A stretch of 64,000 nucleotides of DNA, taken from Streptomyces mirabilis. GTDB lineage: Bacteria > Actinomycetota > Actinomycetes > Streptomycetales > Streptomycetaceae. Shown in pieces: positions 17,007-25,839 of this stretch. Positions within the stretch are counted from its first letter, which is position 1; every line of letters begins with the position of its first letter. Where the stretch lies: NCBI RefSeq assembly GCF_018310535.1, contig NZ_CP074102.1, positions 7,564,001-7,628,000 of the forward strand, written 5' to 3'. The notes beneath the pieces were generated by a model. The model did no database searches. It saw only the letters and a list, made by a program, of their open reading frames with translations, and had not been told where the DNA came from. The translations under genes were made by a program, and so were the position numbers.

Positions 17007-17483
17007 TCACATGTGCGCGGCGCCCGCCTTGATCGCTTCCCGGATGCGGTGGTAGGTACCGCAGCGGCAGATGTTGCGGATCTCGTCGAGATCGGACTCG
17101 CTGATCTCATGACCGGCAGCCCGTGCCTGCCTGACCTTGGCCACCGCCGCCATGATCTGCCCGGGTTGGCAGTAGCCGCACTGCGCCACGTCGTACTCCA
17201 GCCAGGCCTCCTGCATGGGGTGCAGGTCCTTGCCGACCGTGTCGGGCAGGCCTTCGATCGTGGTGATCTCGTCGTCCGGCCCCACGTCCTTGACCTCCAC
17301 CGCGCAAGGATTGAAGGCCTTGCCGTTGAAGTGGGACGTACAGGCCTTGCAGACATTGATGCCACAGCCGTACTTCGGTCCGGTGACGTCCAGTACGTCA
17401 CGCAGGACCCACAGCAGTCGAAGGTTGTCATCGACGTCGACAGTGACGCGCTTGCCGTTGAGGATGAAGGTGTGCGTGCTCAT
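17007..17483 (-). CDS. iorA: [2Fe-2S] small subunit of a molybdenum hydroxylase (isoquinoline 1-oxidoreductase type)
   Basis: A 158-residue electron-transfer subunit with two [2Fe-2S] clusters. The N-terminal ferredoxin-like cluster uses KYGCGINVCKACTSHFNGK (about residues 38-56) with a further Cys in NPCAVEV. The C-terminal helical cluster uses AQCGYCQPGQIM (about 100-111) and NICRCGTYHRI (about 137-147). It passes electrons from the molybdopterin site of the large subunit encoded 10 bp upstream. The usual cluster motif CGxCGxC is here CGINVCKAC, as in the ior/two-subunit group. Both genes lie in one minus-strand operon. The physiological substrate is not evident. Confidence 0.85.
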   Translation of the reverse strand: MSTHTFILNGKRVTVDVDDNLRLLWVLRDVLDVTGPKYGCGINVCKACTSHFNGKAFNPCAVEVKDVGPDDEITTIEGLPDTVGKDLHPMQEAWLEYDVAQCGYCQPGQIMAAVAKVRQARAAGHEISESDLDEIRNICRCGTYHRIREAIKAGAAHM

Positions 17484-17493
17484 GGTGCGCTCC

Positions 17494-19827
17494 TCAGTAG
17501 GTGTGGCTCAGGCCGTCGGACGGAGACTCGGGAATGGGTGGGATGAAGGGCTTGACCTCGAAGGACACCGTGCCGTGGTTGATCGGGAACCGGGTGGGCA
17601 TCGTGCCGGTCGCACGGGCGTAGGCGCCCGCGACCGCGGCCACGGACGCGGCCACCCCGGCTTCGCCGGCACCACCGGGTTGCTCGGAGTCGGAGGGCAT
17701 CACGATGCACTCGAAGTCAAAGGGGACGTTCCACTGCCGGGTGTAGAAGTAGTTGTCCCAGCTGGCTTCGAGGAAGTGCCCGTCGCGCAGGTGCAGGCTG
17801 CTGGTGAGGGCGAGCGCGATCCCGTCCGAGACACCACCCAGCATCTGGGCCTCCAAGCCCCGGGGGTTGATCACCAGTCCGGCGTCCACGGCGATCACGG
17901 CCTTGGTCACCCGCGGCCCGGTGACCGCGTTGTAGATCTTGCGGTTCACGGTCTCGGGCCGACAGTCGATCTCGACGAGCACCGCGGTCGCGCCCTTGTA
18001 CTCGCTGTGGATCGCGATGCCCTGCGCCATCCCGGCGGGCATCGACCTGCCCCACCTGCCCACGTCGGCGACCTTCTGGAGCACCGCCTTGACCCGGTCG
18101 TTCTTGAGAAACGCAAGCCGGAACGCCAGCGGATCCCTGCCCATCTTCCGGGCGAGCTGATCGACCACCAGTTCATTGGCACACGCCACATCGGGCGAGT
18201 AGATGTTGCGCATGCTCCCGGTGTTGAAGCGCGCGTCGGTCTCGTTGAGCAACTGGGTGACGACGCCGAAGTTATAGGGGAGTTCCTGGGTCAGCGTGAA
18301 GATGGTCTCGGAGAACCCCAGCGCGCCGAGCCCGGTGGGCAGCCTGTCGGCCGTCGCCGTGATCATCTCGCCGAGTCCGTGACTGAAGTCGGTGACCACA
18401 CTGGTCTGCCGCTGTTCGAAGGTCAGCACCTGCCCGGCCAGGTACGTGGCCCGGATCCGCGAGGTCACCATGGGGTGCACCCGCCCTTGCCGAGGCTCGT
18501 CGGCGCGATGCCACATCAGCTTGACCGGCTTGCCCATCGCCTTGGAGATCTTGGCGGCCTCGATGGCGGGGTCAGCGAAGAGTTTGTGTCCGAACGACCC
18601 TCCGCCGGTGACGACGTTGACGGTGACCGCGTTCTGCGGTAGGCCGACTGCCTTGGCGATGTCACCCTGTGCCACGATCGGCACCTTCAGTCCCGCCCAC
18701 ACCGTCGCGCGGTCCGACCGGACGTCGGCGATCGCACAGTTCGGCTCGAGCGCGGCGCTGCTGCGGAACATGAAGGTGAAGTCCGCCTCCACCGTGCCCG
18801 CCAGCAGCGGGACCTTCGGGACCGCCAGCGGCAGCTCGGCCTTCCTCAGCCGGGCCAGGATCGTCTCGTCGGACTCGCCCGCGACCGGGCCCGGATTCCA
18901 CTCCACGTCGAGGGCACGCACCGCGTCGATGCACTGCCCGAATGTCTCCGCGCGAACAGCGACTCCCGTGTCGACCATCGCCACATCCGTTACGCCCGGC
19001 ATGGCAAGCACCGTGGCTCGGTTGTGTACCGACTTCGGCGAGCCGTTCAGAGTGGGTGGGCGGCAGACCATGGTCGGCAGCGCGTCCGGCACGTGAAGGT
19101 CCAGCGTGAACTGCTTCCGCCCGGTGACCGCGAGCCGGGCGTCCTCCCGCGGGTAGGGCTTGCCGATCACCGAGAAGCTCGAAGTGGCCTTGAGTTCGAC
19201 CTCCACCGCCTTGACGGTGCGGCTGGCGGCCTTGGTGGCCAGAGAGCCATAGGTCATTGATGACCCGTCAGGCGCGAAGATCGCCCCTTCCTTGGACTTC
19301 AGCAGCGCCACTGCCGAGCCGAGCTCGATCGCCGCGGCTTCCAGCAGCGCCTTCCTGGCGATCGCCGCGGCGACTCGTACAGGTGTGAAGGTCGAGACCG
19401 TGGTGTTCGATCCGCCGGTGAGCTGGTTGAACATCAACTCGGGGCGGGCCGGTGCCAAGGCCACGTGCACCTTGTCGACCGGCAGGTCGAGCTCCTCGGC
19501 GATGATCATCGCTGTCGAGGTGGTGATTCCCTGGCCGACCTCCATCCGCGGAAGCTCGAACGACGCGGTGCCGTCCTCGTTGATCACGATCTTGATCAGC
19601 GCGGACGTGGGGAGCGCGGCGTCGGTCTGCAGATCCTCGAGGTCGTACAGCTCCGGGATCTGGGGCGCTGAGGGCACCGCGGCGTAGGCAGGTGTGCCCA
19701 GCCCGAGGTCGGCGGCCACGGCAAGAGTGGCTCCACCCAGCACATAGCCGATGAACGCGCGGCGGCCGACCCGCGCGCGCTCACCACGTCCAGTGGTGCG
19801 GCCACTCCTGGCAGGGACGTCGGTCAT
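17494..19827 (-). CDS. iorB: Molybdopterin-binding large subunit, isoquinoline 1-oxidoreductase type, Tat exported
   Basis: A 777-residue catalytic subunit of the xanthine dehydrogenase superfamily. The leader RVGRRAFIGYVLGGATLAVA (residues 18-37) is a Tat signal, so the enzyme probably works at the outer membrane face. Recognisable motifs include FELPRMEVGQGITTSTAMII near 92-112, NVVTGGGSFGHKLFADPAIE near 412-430, TGSMRNIYSPDVACANELVV near 535-555 and a C-terminal Q/E region LGGVSDGIALALTSSL. The catalytic Glu is probably in PGGAGEAGVAASVAAVAGAY near the end. It belongs to the IorB/QorB-like group with IorA as partner. ATG 19827 follows AAGGA by about 8 nt. A PucR regulator gene lies upstream on the same strand. 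Confidence 0.85.
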   Translation of the reverse strand: MTDVPARSGRTTGRGERARVGRRAFIGYVLGGATLAVAADLGLGTPAYAAVPSAPQIPELYDLEDLQTDAALPTSALIKIVINEDGTASFELPRMEVGQGITTSTAMIIAEELDLPVDKVHVALAPARPELMFNQLTGGSNTTVSTFTPVRVAAAIARKALLEAAAIELGSAVALLKSKEGAIFAPDGSSMTYGSLATKAASRTVKAVEVELKATSSFSVIGKPYPREDARLAVTGRKQFTLDLHVPDALPTMVCRPPTLNGSPKSVHNRATVLAMPGVTDVAMVDTGVAVRAETFGQCIDAVRALDVEWNPGPVAGESDETILARLRKAELPLAVPKVPLLAGTVEADFTFMFRSSAALEPNCAIADVRSDRATVWAGLKVPIVAQGDIAKAVGLPQNAVTVNVVTGGGSFGHKLFADPAIEAAKISKAMGKPVKLMWHRADEPRQGRVHPMVTSRIRATYLAGQVLTFEQRQTSVVTDFSHGLGEMITATADRLPTGLGALGFSETIFTLTQELPYNFGVVTQLLNETDARFNTGSMRNIYSPDVACANELVVDQLARKMGRDPLAFRLAFLKNDRVKAVLQKVADVGRWGRSMPAGMAQGIAIHSEYKGATAVLVEIDCRPETVNRKIYNAVTGPRVTKAVIAVDAGLVINPRGLEAQMLGGVSDGIALALTSSLHLRDGHFLEASWDNYFYTRQWNVPFDFECIVMPSDSEQPGGAGEAGVAASVAAVAGAYARATGTMPTRFPINHGTVSFEVKPFIPPIPESPSDGLSHTY

Positions 19828-20244
19828 CGGCCATTCCTTTCTTGTTTCCAGTCGTCCGCTCCCGAGATCGGCAGACAGGTGCGTTCTCGGGACCAGCGCG
19901 GCAGGGAGCACTGGGCACAACCAGTTGTCGGCTCCCCATAGGCGAGCGGACCAGAGCCTAGAACCGCATAAAGTCCTGGTCTTTGGGCCGAGCACCAGCG
20001 AAGCGGGGCAGCAGATTGTGCGCGAGCACAACGGAAAGCAGGTATTCGCACGAGGAGAGAGTGAAATGAGGAGACAGTGAAAAAGGACAGTGAAAGGGGA
20101 CTGCGAAAGGAGACAGTCAGAGGCCTGCCGGCGTCGGGAACCAGTCCGCCAGTTCCCCTGACCACCGGAAGACGCGCAGCGTCGGCCTTCGGCGTGATCG
20201 CCGGAGCGCGTCCGCGCGTACCGGTGTCCAGGCCGGCCGAGGCC
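19828..20244. other. Leader region of iorB
   Basis: No gene is seen in these 417 bases. The middle has A/T-richer DNA around 19960-20040 where a promoter for iorB could lie, and a purine-rich repeat tract (20052-20120) just downstream of the PucR stop. Confidence 0.4.
20052..20120. repeat. Purine-rich imperfect tandem repeat
   Basis: Variants of a 15-16 base unit follow one another: GAGGAGAGAGTGAAA, GAGGAGACAGTGAAA, AAGGACAGTGAAA, GGGGACTGCGAAA, AGGAGACAGTCA. The tract lies between the PucR gene and iorB. It could be a regulator site cluster or replication-slippage DNA. Confidence 0.55.
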
Positions 20245-21438
20245 TCATTCCGAGATGGTGCCCAGTCGCACGGCCTGCAGGGCAACGTAGAGCTCCGCGC
20301 AGGAGTCCGCGCCGCTGGTTCGCCGGCCGGTCAGTTCGGTGATCCTGCCCAGCCGGTACAGGACGGTGTTGCGGTGGCAGTGCAGGTGCTCGGCGGCCAG
20401 TGTGGTCGAGCCGCCGGTGGCGAACCAGACGCCCAAGGTGTCGAGCAGGACGGCTCGTTCCGTCGTCGGCAGGGTGAGCAGCGGCCCGAAGACCGTACGG
20501 GCCACCTCGGAAGCGGCGTCGGGTGAGGCCGCCGCGAGCAGGGCTATCGGCGAGCTCCCGTAGACGTGCGTGCCGGGGGTCCCGGGCGGCAGGCACTGGG
20601 CCGCCAGCTGGGCCTCCCGTCGAGCGTTCGGCGCGTCCATGGGCGAGGCGAAGGGCCGGCTGATGCCCACGCGGGAGAGTGCGATGCCGTCGAGGAGTTC
20701 CTCCACCGCGACGACCAGCTGCTCGTTCGGCAGAGCGAGGAGGCCGAGCAGGCTGCCTGCCCGGTGGATCCACTCGCCGTCGATGTCGACCGCCCGCAGC
20801 TGTCCCTCGACCGTCGGCAGAGGGCCGACGCCGTCGTTGATCTCGCCGCACACCACCAGGAACGGTCCTTTGCGGTCCAGCCGCAGGACCCGCATGGCCT
20901 CCCAGGCCCTGGAGCTGTTCCCCGCGGTGCCGTCGAGCAGCGTGGTGAGCATGACGCGCCGTGCGGAGGCATCACGGCATACCTGTTCCTCCACCGCGAC
21001 GCGGTAGGCCTCGGCAGCGGCGCTGGAGCACTCGTCGATGATCAACCAGATGTCCGAGGCCCTGTGCAGCAGCCAGGCCGCGCTGTCCTTGCCGAGGGCC
21101 ATCGCCAGCAGCCGGTCCCAGATGAACCGCCCGCCAAGGCGGAAGGCATGCAGCAGAGCGGCCAGCGGGATGCCTTGTTCGGCCTTGAGCCGGCCCGCCG
21201 CCCGCGGGGCGTCCATGCTGGTGGGCACACCCCCGTTTTTCAAGGCTGCCAGCAGCGTGCACAGGTTGTCGTGCACGGGGGCGCGCAACTGCTCATGGCT
21301 CAGCAGCATGCCCTCGGCGTACGAGCGCTCGCCGTTGAGGATCTCGGCGGTCAGTTCGTCGGTCAGTGAGTCCACCGAGACCAGGAGCCGGTCGAGCAGA
21401 TCGGTCATGCACGGGTCGGCGCCCAGCGGCATGGTCAT
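20245..21438 (-). CDS. PucR-family transcriptional regulator
   Basis: About 397 residues. The C-terminal PucR helix-turn-helix is clear: [20 protein letters not shown] then [19 protein letters not shown] (about 330-370). The N-terminal half ([20 protein letters not shown], then [20 protein letters not shown]) matches the RsbRD_N-like sensory region common in actinobacterial PucR-type regulators. Such proteins often control purine or other nitrogen-compound catabolism. Its position directly upstream of, and co-directional with, a molybdenum hydroxylase operon suggests it regulates that operon. The start is uncertain: ATG 21438 or 21408, neither with a good SD. Confidence 0.8.
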   Translation of the reverse strand: MTMPLGADPCMTDLLDRLLVSVDSLTDELTAEILNGERSYAEGMLLSHEQLRAPVHDNLCTLLAALKNGGVPTSMDAPRAAGRLKAEQGIPLAALLHAFRLGGRFIWDRLLAMALGKDSAAWLLHRASDIWLIIDECSSAAAEAYRVAVEEQVCRDASARRVMLTTLLDGTAGNSSRAWEAMRVLRLDRKGPFLVVCGEINDGVGPLPTVEGQLRAVDIDGEWIHRAGSLLGLLALPNEQLVVAVEELLDGIALSRVGISRPFASPMDAPNARREAQLAAQCLPPGTPGTHVYGSSPIALLAAASPDAASEVARTVFGPLLTLPTTERAVLLDTLGVWFATGGSTTLAAEHLHCHRNTVLYRLGRITELTGRRTSGADSCAELYVALQAVRLGTISE

Positions 21439-21596
21439 GCGCGGATGATAGACGCCCGCGATCGTGTGCGGGCCCACAGCGTGCGGCATGAGGCCCGGCT
21501 ACCGCCCGACCAGTTGCCCCGCCGTCCCGGGTGAGTCCTTTCTCCAACGGGCGCTGCCGCCTGTCTGCGCAACGAGTTGCACAGAAGGATCGCGAT

Positions 21597-21735
21597 ATGG
21601 CGTTCGAACCCGAGAGCCTCCGGCACGACCTCGCCGTGAAGATCCGTGGTGCGGCCTTCGACGACCCGGCGGTGCTGAACCGCGAGGTCGGGTACCGGCA
21701 GGCGCACAGTTCCGAATCCGTACACCCGCCGCGCA
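21597..21735 (+). pseudogene. 5' end of a truncated unknown gene
   Basis: AGAAGGA precedes the ATG at 21597. The first 40 or so codons (MAFEPESLRHDLAVKIRGAA, FDDPAVLNREVGYRQAHSSE) have native Streptomyces codon use. Coding character is lost from about 21735, and the frame runs on into IS-end repeats. The family cannot be named. It is divergent from the PucR gene. The remaining bases to 21863 show nothing recognisable. Confidence 0.4.
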
Positions 21736-21863
21736 CCACCCGGAGGTGGGTGGTGGATTGTGGCCAGTCTCAGCAGCACGACCGATCACCATGCCGGGCA
21801 CACCGCCAACCGCGCGAGAGCGCGGACTGCAGCGACAATGGCCAGCACACCCGAAACCCGCTT

Positions 21864-21977
21864 GCACCTGCATGGATGAGGTATTCGGTAAGGGCAACGC
21901 AGACGCAGGCAACGCCGCGGCATCCTCTACGAGTACACGCATGGAGCCTGACCAGCATGGATGAGGTATTCGGCGAG
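21864..21977 (+). repeat. Two IS-end-like repeats (copies D and E)
   Basis: Copy D (21864-21890) and copy E (21947-21977) share CATGGATGAGGTATTCGG and lie 83 bp apart in the same orientation. Copy E ends 8 bp before the left inverted repeat of IS1182, so IS1182 inserted into DNA already carrying the end of another IS. Confidence 0.65.
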
Positions 21978-21985
21978 CGTGAGAT

Positions 21986-23846
21986 CTTGGTGGTTAATCC
22001 CAATTCGCTTGTCATGTCGCGGAGTTGATCGCTGCGGGAGCGACGGATCCAGTGGATGGCATCATGCTGATCGTTGATCTTGTCGTGGTTCCTTGGGGGA
22101 TCGGAGTGTGTCGTGTCGATGCAGCCGCAGTCCTGGCCTGAGCCGGATCCGCAGGTCGCGGCGGCGATCCGGGCGATGTATCGGGGCAGGCGGGAGGCGC
22201 CGCTGGCGGTGCAGGTCCGTGACCGGCTCGGGGAGCTGTTCCCGGACGCGGCCTTTGCTGACGCGTTCGGCCAGGTGGGCAGGCCAGGCTGGTCACCGGG
22301 GCGTCTGGCGCTGGTCACGGTGCTGCAGAAGGCCGCGAATCTGACCGATCGGCAGGCTGCTGACGAGGTTCGCGAGAACCTCGCCTGGAAGTACGCACTC
22401 GGCCTGAACCTGGAGGATCCGGGCTTCGACCACAGCGTGCTGTCAGAGTTCCGCTCCCGTGTCGTCGCCCACGGCCTGGAGGAACGTGTGCTGGACCTGT
22501 TGCTGGAGCGCCTGCAGACCCTGGATCTGGTGCAGGCGGGCGGCAGCCAGCGAACCGACTCCACGCACATCGTTGCCGTGGTGCGAGATCTGAACCGACT
22601 CGAGTTGGTCGGCGAGAGCGTCCGCGCGGCCCTGAACGCGCTGGCCGCCGCATGCCCCGACTGGGTCGATCAGGTGCTGGTCGTGGAGGAGTGGAGCCGC
22701 CGCTACGCGGACCGGATCGACAACTGGCGACTGTCCGCCTCGAAGACCAAGCAGCACGAACTCGCCGTGCAGTACGCCACCGACGGCTACACGCTGCTGC
22801 AGGCCGTCTACGCGCCCGCCTCGCCGGGGTGGCTGCGCGAGCTGCCTGCGGTGCAGACCCTGCGGTGCGTGCTGGTGCAGAACTACATCCGCACCCCGGA
22901 CCGGGCCGGCAGGCTGCGGATCCGGCAGCGCGAGCGGGCCGAGGACGGCGGCGACGGCCTGCCGCCCGCCCCGATACGCCTGGCCTCGCCCTACGACACT
23001 GACACTCGCTGGTCCGCCAAGCGTGACCTGTTCTGGAACGGCTTCAAGCTGCATGTCTCGGAGACCTGCCACCCGCAGGCCGACGGAGACCGGCCGGCTG
23101 GCCCGAACCTGATCACCAACGTCACGACCACCTGCTCCACCCTGCCGGACAGCAAAGCTCTGGACACGATCCACCAGAGTCTTCACCGCCGCCACCTGCT
23201 GCCTGCCCGGCACTACCTCGACTCCGGCTACCCCAGCGCCGACCTGATCGTCTCGTCCGCCAAGGACTACGGCATCGCCTTGGTCACCCCGGTCCTGCTC
23301 GACACCTCCCCTCAGGCCAAGGCCCAACAAGGCTTCGCCGCCCACGACTTCACCATCGACTGGGATCGCAAGCGGGCCGTCTGCCCGGCCGGAAAGATCA
23401 GCGCCACCTGGAACGACGTCGTCCAGGACGGCGTGGCCAAGACCGTCGTCGCCTTCGCCGCGCTGGACTGCATCCCCTGCCCGACCAAGGAGCAGTGCAC
23501 CAGCTCACGAAAGGGCCGTCGGCTCAGCCTCTACCCCCGTGAGCTCACCGAGGCCATCCGCACCGCCCGCGCCCAGCAACAGGACGGAACCTGGCAACGC
23601 GACTATGCACTCCGCGCCGGCGTCGAGGGCTCCATCCGCCAGGCCACCCACACCACCGGCCTGCGCCGAGCCCGCTACCGCGGCCTCGCAAAGACCCACC
23701 TCGACCACACCACCAGCGCCACCGCCCTCAACCTCATCCGACTCAACGCCTGGTGGAACGGCCACCCCCTCGACCGCACCAACCATAGCCACCTCGCCAG
23801 ACTTCAACTCCGCCTTGCAGCTTGAGAGTTGGGATTAACCACCAAG
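21986..23846 (+). mobile_element. IS1182-family insertion sequence, apparently complete
   Basis: The ends are inverted repeats: 21986-22006 (CTTGGTGGTTAATCCCAATT plus C) and 23826-23846, one mismatch in 21. Both ends are flanked by GATC when the boundary is drawn just outside (GATC at 21983-21986 and 23846-23849), suggesting insertion at a GATC-type palindromic site. It carries a single transposase gene and inserted 9 bp beyond the stop of the P450 gene. Confidence 0.85.
22113..23825 (+). CDS. IS1182-family transposase
   Basis: About 570 residues, full length for the family. The N-terminal DUF772-like part (GRPGWSPGRLALVTVLQKAA, NLTDRQAADEVRENLAWKYA) is followed by a DDE core: RTDSTHIVAVVRDLNRLELV holds the first Asp, ARHYLDSGYPSADLIVSSAK the second, and GVEGSIRQATHTTGLRRARY the Glu. 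A Cys-rich module (CIPCPTKEQC) sits between. GTG 22113 follows CGGAG by 7 nt; an upstream in-frame start at 22074 lacks a ribosome-binding site. No frameshift or stop was seen, so the element may be active. Confidence 0.9.
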   Translation: MSMQPQSWPEPDPQVAAAIRAMYRGRREAPLAVQVRDRLGELFPDAAFADAFGQVGRPGWSPGRLALVTVLQKAANLTDRQAADEVRENLAWKYALGLNLEDPGFDHSVLSEFRSRVVAHGLEERVLDLLLERLQTLDLVQAGGSQRTDSTHIVAVVRDLNRLELVGESVRAALNALAAACPDWVDQVLVVEEWSRRYADRIDNWRLSASKTKQHELAVQYATDGYTLLQAVYAPASPGWLRELPAVQTLRCVLVQNYIRTPDRAGRLRIRQRERAEDGGDGLPPAPIRLASPYDTDTRWSAKRDLFWNGFKLHVSETCHPQADGDRPAGPNLITNVTTTCSTLPDSKALDTIHQSLHRRHLLPARHYLDSGYPSADLIVSSAKDYGIALVTPVLLDTSPQAKAQQGFAAHDFTIDWDRKRAVCPAGKISATWNDVVQDGVAKTVVAFAALDCIPCPTKEQCTSSRKGRRLSLYPRELTEAIRTARAQQQDGTWQRDYALRAGVEGSIRQATHTTGLRRARYRGLAKTHLDHTTSATALNLIRLNAWWNGHPLDRTNHSHLARLQLRLAA

Positions 23847-23857
23847 ATCGCGTGAGG

Positions 23858-25060
23858 TCAGGACTTCCACCGGACCGGCAGCTGACGCGGGCCGCGGATG
23901 AGCATGCCGTTGCGCCAGGTCAGGGCGGCCGGGTGGGCGTCGAGGGCGAGGTCGGGGCAGCGCTCCAGCAGAGCACGGATCGCGATCCGAGCTTCCATGC
24001 GGGCAAGCGGCGCGCCGAGGCAGTAGTGGATGCCGTGGCCGAAGGCGACATGGCCATTGGCGGGCCGCCGGACGTCGAAGCGGCTGGGGTCGGGGAAGCG
24101 TGCCGGGTCGTGGTTTGCGTCCGCCAGGGCCACGAGGACCAGCTCACCACCGCCGGGGATGACCGTATTGCCGATCTCGACCGGCTCGGTGGTGAACCTG
24201 AACGTCGGCGTCTCCACCGGCCCGTCGTAGCGCAGCATCTCCTCCACTGCGTTGTCCATGAGCGTCATGTCCGCGCGCAGTGCGGCGACTTGGTCGGCAT
24301 GGGTCAGCAGGGCCAACACGCCGTTGGAGATCAGATTGACCGTGGTCTCATGCCCCGCGACCAGCAGCAGCCAAGCGGTACCGCGCAGTTCGTCCGCAGA
24401 CAGCCGGTCGCCCTCCTCGTCGGTGGTGCGAATCAGGGCGCTCATCAGGTCCTGGCCCGGGGCCAGGCGCTTGCGCTCCAGCAGCTCGGCGAGATACGTC
24501 GCCACCTCATCCGTCGCCGCCAGCCGCGCCCCCGGGTCGGGGTCGGTGAGGATCGTGCCGGTCCAGGCGCGGAATGCGGCCCGGTCCAGCATCGGCACGC
24601 CGAGCAGCTCGCAAATCACTGAGATTGGCAGCGGGAACGAGAGTGCCTCGACCAGTTCGGCCCGCCCGTCCGGAAGCGCCACCATCGCGTCGATCAACTC
24701 GTCGGTGATCTGCCGCACGCGCGGCGCGAACTGTTCGATCCGGCGCGGAGTGAACTCACGGACGACCAGCTTGCGCAGCCGCTCGTGGTCCGGCGGGTCG
24801 GAGTTGAGCATGTGCGGGCCCGCAGATGGACTGGGGATTGGAAAGGTGGGCGACGCGTTCTTCCACTGCTTGGACAACCGCGGATCTACGAGCGCCGCTC
24901 GGCCGGCCTCGTACCCGACGACAAGCCAGGCCTCCGCACCCTCCGGAATCCGCACCTTGTGCACGGGTCCGCGCTCGCGCAGCGCCTCGTAAACCGGATA
25001 CGGATCGCGGACGAAGTCCTCGCCCATCGCCACCAGATCGATCACCTCGGCTGCCGCCAC
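23858..25060 (-). CDS. Cytochrome P450 (CYP107-like)
   Basis: A 400-residue soluble bacterial P450 monooxygenase. The I-helix oxygen-activation motif is LLLVAGHETTVNLISNGVLA (about residues 240-259), the ExxR motif is in VEEMLRYDGPVETPTFRF (about 285), and the haem-binding loop is FGHGIHYCLGAPLARME (about 350) with the cysteine ligand. The N-terminal MLNSDPPDHERLRKLVVREF is typical of class I P450s fed by a ferredoxin. GTG 25060 is preferred because a G-rich SD precedes it and length fits. No ferredoxin gene is adjacent, so redox partners must come from elsewhere. IS1182 ends just after its stop. Confidence 0.9.
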   Translation of the reverse strand: MAAAEVIDLVAMGEDFVRDPYPVYEALRERGPVHKVRIPEGAEAWLVVGYEAGRAALVDPRLSKQWKNASPTFPIPSPSAGPHMLNSDPPDHERLRKLVVREFTPRRIEQFAPRVRQITDELIDAMVALPDGRAELVEALSFPLPISVICELLGVPMLDRAAFRAWTGTILTDPDPGARLAATDEVATYLAELLERKRLAPGQDLMSALIRTTDEEGDRLSADELRGTAWLLLVAGHETTVNLISNGVLALLTHADQVAALRADMTLMDNAVEEMLRYDGPVETPTFRFTTEPVEIGNTVIPGGGELVLVALADANHDPARFPDPSRFDVRRPANGHVAFGHGIHYCLGAPLARMEARIAIRALLERCPDLALDAHPAALTWRNGMLIRGPRQLPVRWKS

Positions 25061-25282
25061 CGCCTGCCCCCCGTCTCCCAGTTCGCCCGACGCTAGCAGT
25101 GGGCGGCGCTTCGGCGAAGGACGCATCCAGCCGAACGGGGCGGGGAAAAACTGGAACGACGCGGACGACAAAGGCGAGCACGGAAACCGCCATGAGCGTG
25201 AAGATCACGGTGGCGTGGGGGATGAAGGTGTCAATCCCCTCGCACCATGGAGAGTTCCCATGCTCGCGCCTGCTGGAAACCC

Positions 25283-25297
25283 CATCCGTGCAGGTCA
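25283..25297 (-). repeat. IS-end-like repeat (copy G, inverted)
   Basis: The minus strand reads TGACCTGCACGGATG, identical over 15 bases to the start of copy C at 8461. Its first three bases are also the stop codon of the adjacent antitoxin fragment. Confidence 0.7.
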
Positions 25298-25440
25298 GGC
25301 GGATTCTCCGGACAAGTAGTCGTCGACGCGCTCACTGAGATCCTCGGGGCCATCGAAGACGGGGAGAGCCGCCAACCGGGGGGCGGGAGTCTCGTCTGGC
25401 TCTACCAGGCGCAGCAGTGCGCACCGGGCCTCCTCGTCCT
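25295..25440 (-). pseudogene. 3' fragment of a second antitoxin copy
   Basis: The minus strand encodes ALLRLVEPDETPAPRLAALP then VFDGPEDLSERVDDYLSGES, nearly identical at protein and DNA level to residues 28-69 of the antitoxin at 8899-9108. Homology begins exactly at the IS-end copy G and stops near 25440, and the N-terminal half and any toxin gene are absent. This is a transposition- or recombination-borne duplicate. Confidence 0.85.
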
Positions 25441-25839
25441 GCTCGCCGCGCGAGGTGTCGGCATTGCATGCGCCCGCCCACCCCTCGCTCCACCGCACCA
25501 GGAAAGAACGCCGGTCGAGGTTCTCATCCGCCAAGACGGCAATCCTTCCAGCCGCCACTGACAACACCGGTCTGCTGCACGGCAGTTGGACCCCCCGGAC
25601 CGCCCTTCGGCCGTTCCGGTCATCCGCGGTGTCCACTCTCATCCGCGCTGCGGCATTCACTCCGCCCCCGGGGGCGGCAGAACGCGCGTCTACGGTCACC
25701 CCTGCTCCTTCACGACACGAAGTGGCCTACGACAGAGCGCCGGCCCGGCAGCACACCGCGCCGGCCGAACCCGGTGAGCCTTTCCGGCCCCAGCCCTATA
25801 TTGGCCTGGGGCAACGTCGGTGCACTGCGGGGGGATTGA

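Larger units (their letters stand above)
25061..25839. other. Recombined intergenic stretch between P450 and lipoprotein genes
   Basis: It contains a short hydrophobic minus-strand frame at about 25140-25240 (VIFTLMAVSVLAFVVRVVPV) without an intact gene, an IS-end motif (25283-25297) and the duplicated antitoxin fragment (25295-25440). The remainder to 25839 has no gene. CCTATATTGG at 25795-25804 is the most promoter-like sequence upstream of the lipoprotein start. Confidence 0.45.

Noticed and set aside
25130..25250. Hydrophobic minus-strand segment (VIFTLMAVSVLAFVVRVVPV) upstream of the P450
   Set aside because: It has no intact frame, no start with a ribosome-binding site, and runs into an unrelated frame of the P450 leader. 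It may be a relic but cannot be assigned.
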